Shown in pieces: positions 6,091 to 6,163 of a stretch of 6,163 bases of DNA. Both the position numbers and the translations under genes were made by a program. The notes under the pieces were generated by a model. It searched no databases. It saw nothing but the letters and a program-made list of their open reading frames with translations, and was not told where the DNA came from. Each line of letters starts with the position of its first letter. The stretch's first letter is position 1. Location of the stretch: positions 1 through 6,163 of the forward strand of contig JANQJX010000198.1 in the NCBI GenBank assembly GCA_028281425.1, given 5' to 3'. The DNA comes from Simkania sp. (GTDB lineage: Bacteria; Chlamydiota; Chlamydiia; Chlamydiales; Simkaniaceae).

Positions 6091-6163
6091 ATGAAAAAGG
6101 ATCACTATGAAAACAAAAATGTCTACGTTGGATTGGATGTTCATAAAAAAACCTATGCGTATG
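6091..6163 (+). CDS. IS110-family transposase (DEDD recombinase), N-terminal fragment cut by window end
   Basis: Only the first 24 codons are present. They read M-K-K-D-H-Y-E-N-K-N-V-Y-V-G-L-D-V-H-K-K-T-Y-A-Y. The V-Y-V-G-L-D-V-H-K block is the hallmark N-terminus of IS110/IS116/IS902 transposases, and Asp16 would be the first acid of the RuvC-like DEDD catalytic site. These enzymes move circular intermediates by RNA-guided recombination. A good Shine-Dalgarno sequence (AAAGGAGA, 6073-6080) lies 10 bases before the ATG. The frame is open to the end of the window. Whether the gene is intact, or belongs to the IS110 or the IS1111 subgroup, cannot be judged here; structured sequence upstream favours IS110. 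Confidence 0.8.
   Translation, partial: MKKDHYENKNVYVGLDVHKKTYAY

Larger units (their letters stand above)
5990..6163 (+). mobile_element. Left part of an IS110-family insertion sequence (partial)
   Basis: The window ends inside an IS110-family element, identified by the start of its transposase at 6091. The true left end is not visible: IS110 elements lack reliable terminal inverted repeats and target duplications. The left boundary given here is only the start of the structured upstream region and may lie earlier, between about 5890 and 5990. The element is oriented away from sctU. Confidence 0.6.

Overview
The window most likely comes from a member of the phylum Chlamydiota, probably an environmental, amoeba- or invertebrate-associated lineage rather than Chlamydia itself. 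Two adjacent minus-strand genes encode the type III secretion export-gate proteins SctU (357 aa) and SctV (708 aa), in the sctU-sctV order and close to the lengths known for chlamydial CdsU and CdsV. The DNA is AT-rich. The plus-strand gene opposite them looks like a host-directed secreted protein. The lineage call is inferred from protein resemblance and gene order, because no ribosomal or other marker gene is present.

Layout: 1-134 is an AT-rich leader with a plausible promoter. 135-2102 (+) encodes a 655-aa two-membrane-segment protein with a perfect 57-bp duplication, a proline-rich stretch, and a C-terminal half that carries what I read as a papain-like cysteine protease or deubiquitinase signature (Gln ... 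Cys ... Asp-x-His). About 2077-2513 (+) appears to be a frame-broken continuation of that gene: two single-base slips at A-runs would restore one 792-codon reading frame. 2535-4661 (-) is sctV and 4658-5731 (-) is sctU, translationally coupled through an ATGA overlap. 5732-6090 is a 359-bp divergent intergenic region. It holds a possible 52-aa ORF running into sctU, a cluster of short TCTCAAG repeats, and two consecutive RNA hairpins just before the start of an IS110-family transposase (6091 to the window end, +, cut off).

Together: SctU and SctV are two core parts of the export apparatus of a type III injectisome. The convergent gene beside them encodes a candidate substrate, a membrane-anchored host-acting protease, although linkage alone does not prove export. 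The copN gatekeeper gene that follows sctV in Chlamydiaceae is not at this position, and an IS110-type element sits upstream of sctU, so the locus has been rearranged. The most interesting items are the protease-like protein and its disrupted tail, the duplicated tyrosine motif, the NPIH (not NPTH) cleavage site of SctU, and a candidate bridge RNA ahead of the transposase.
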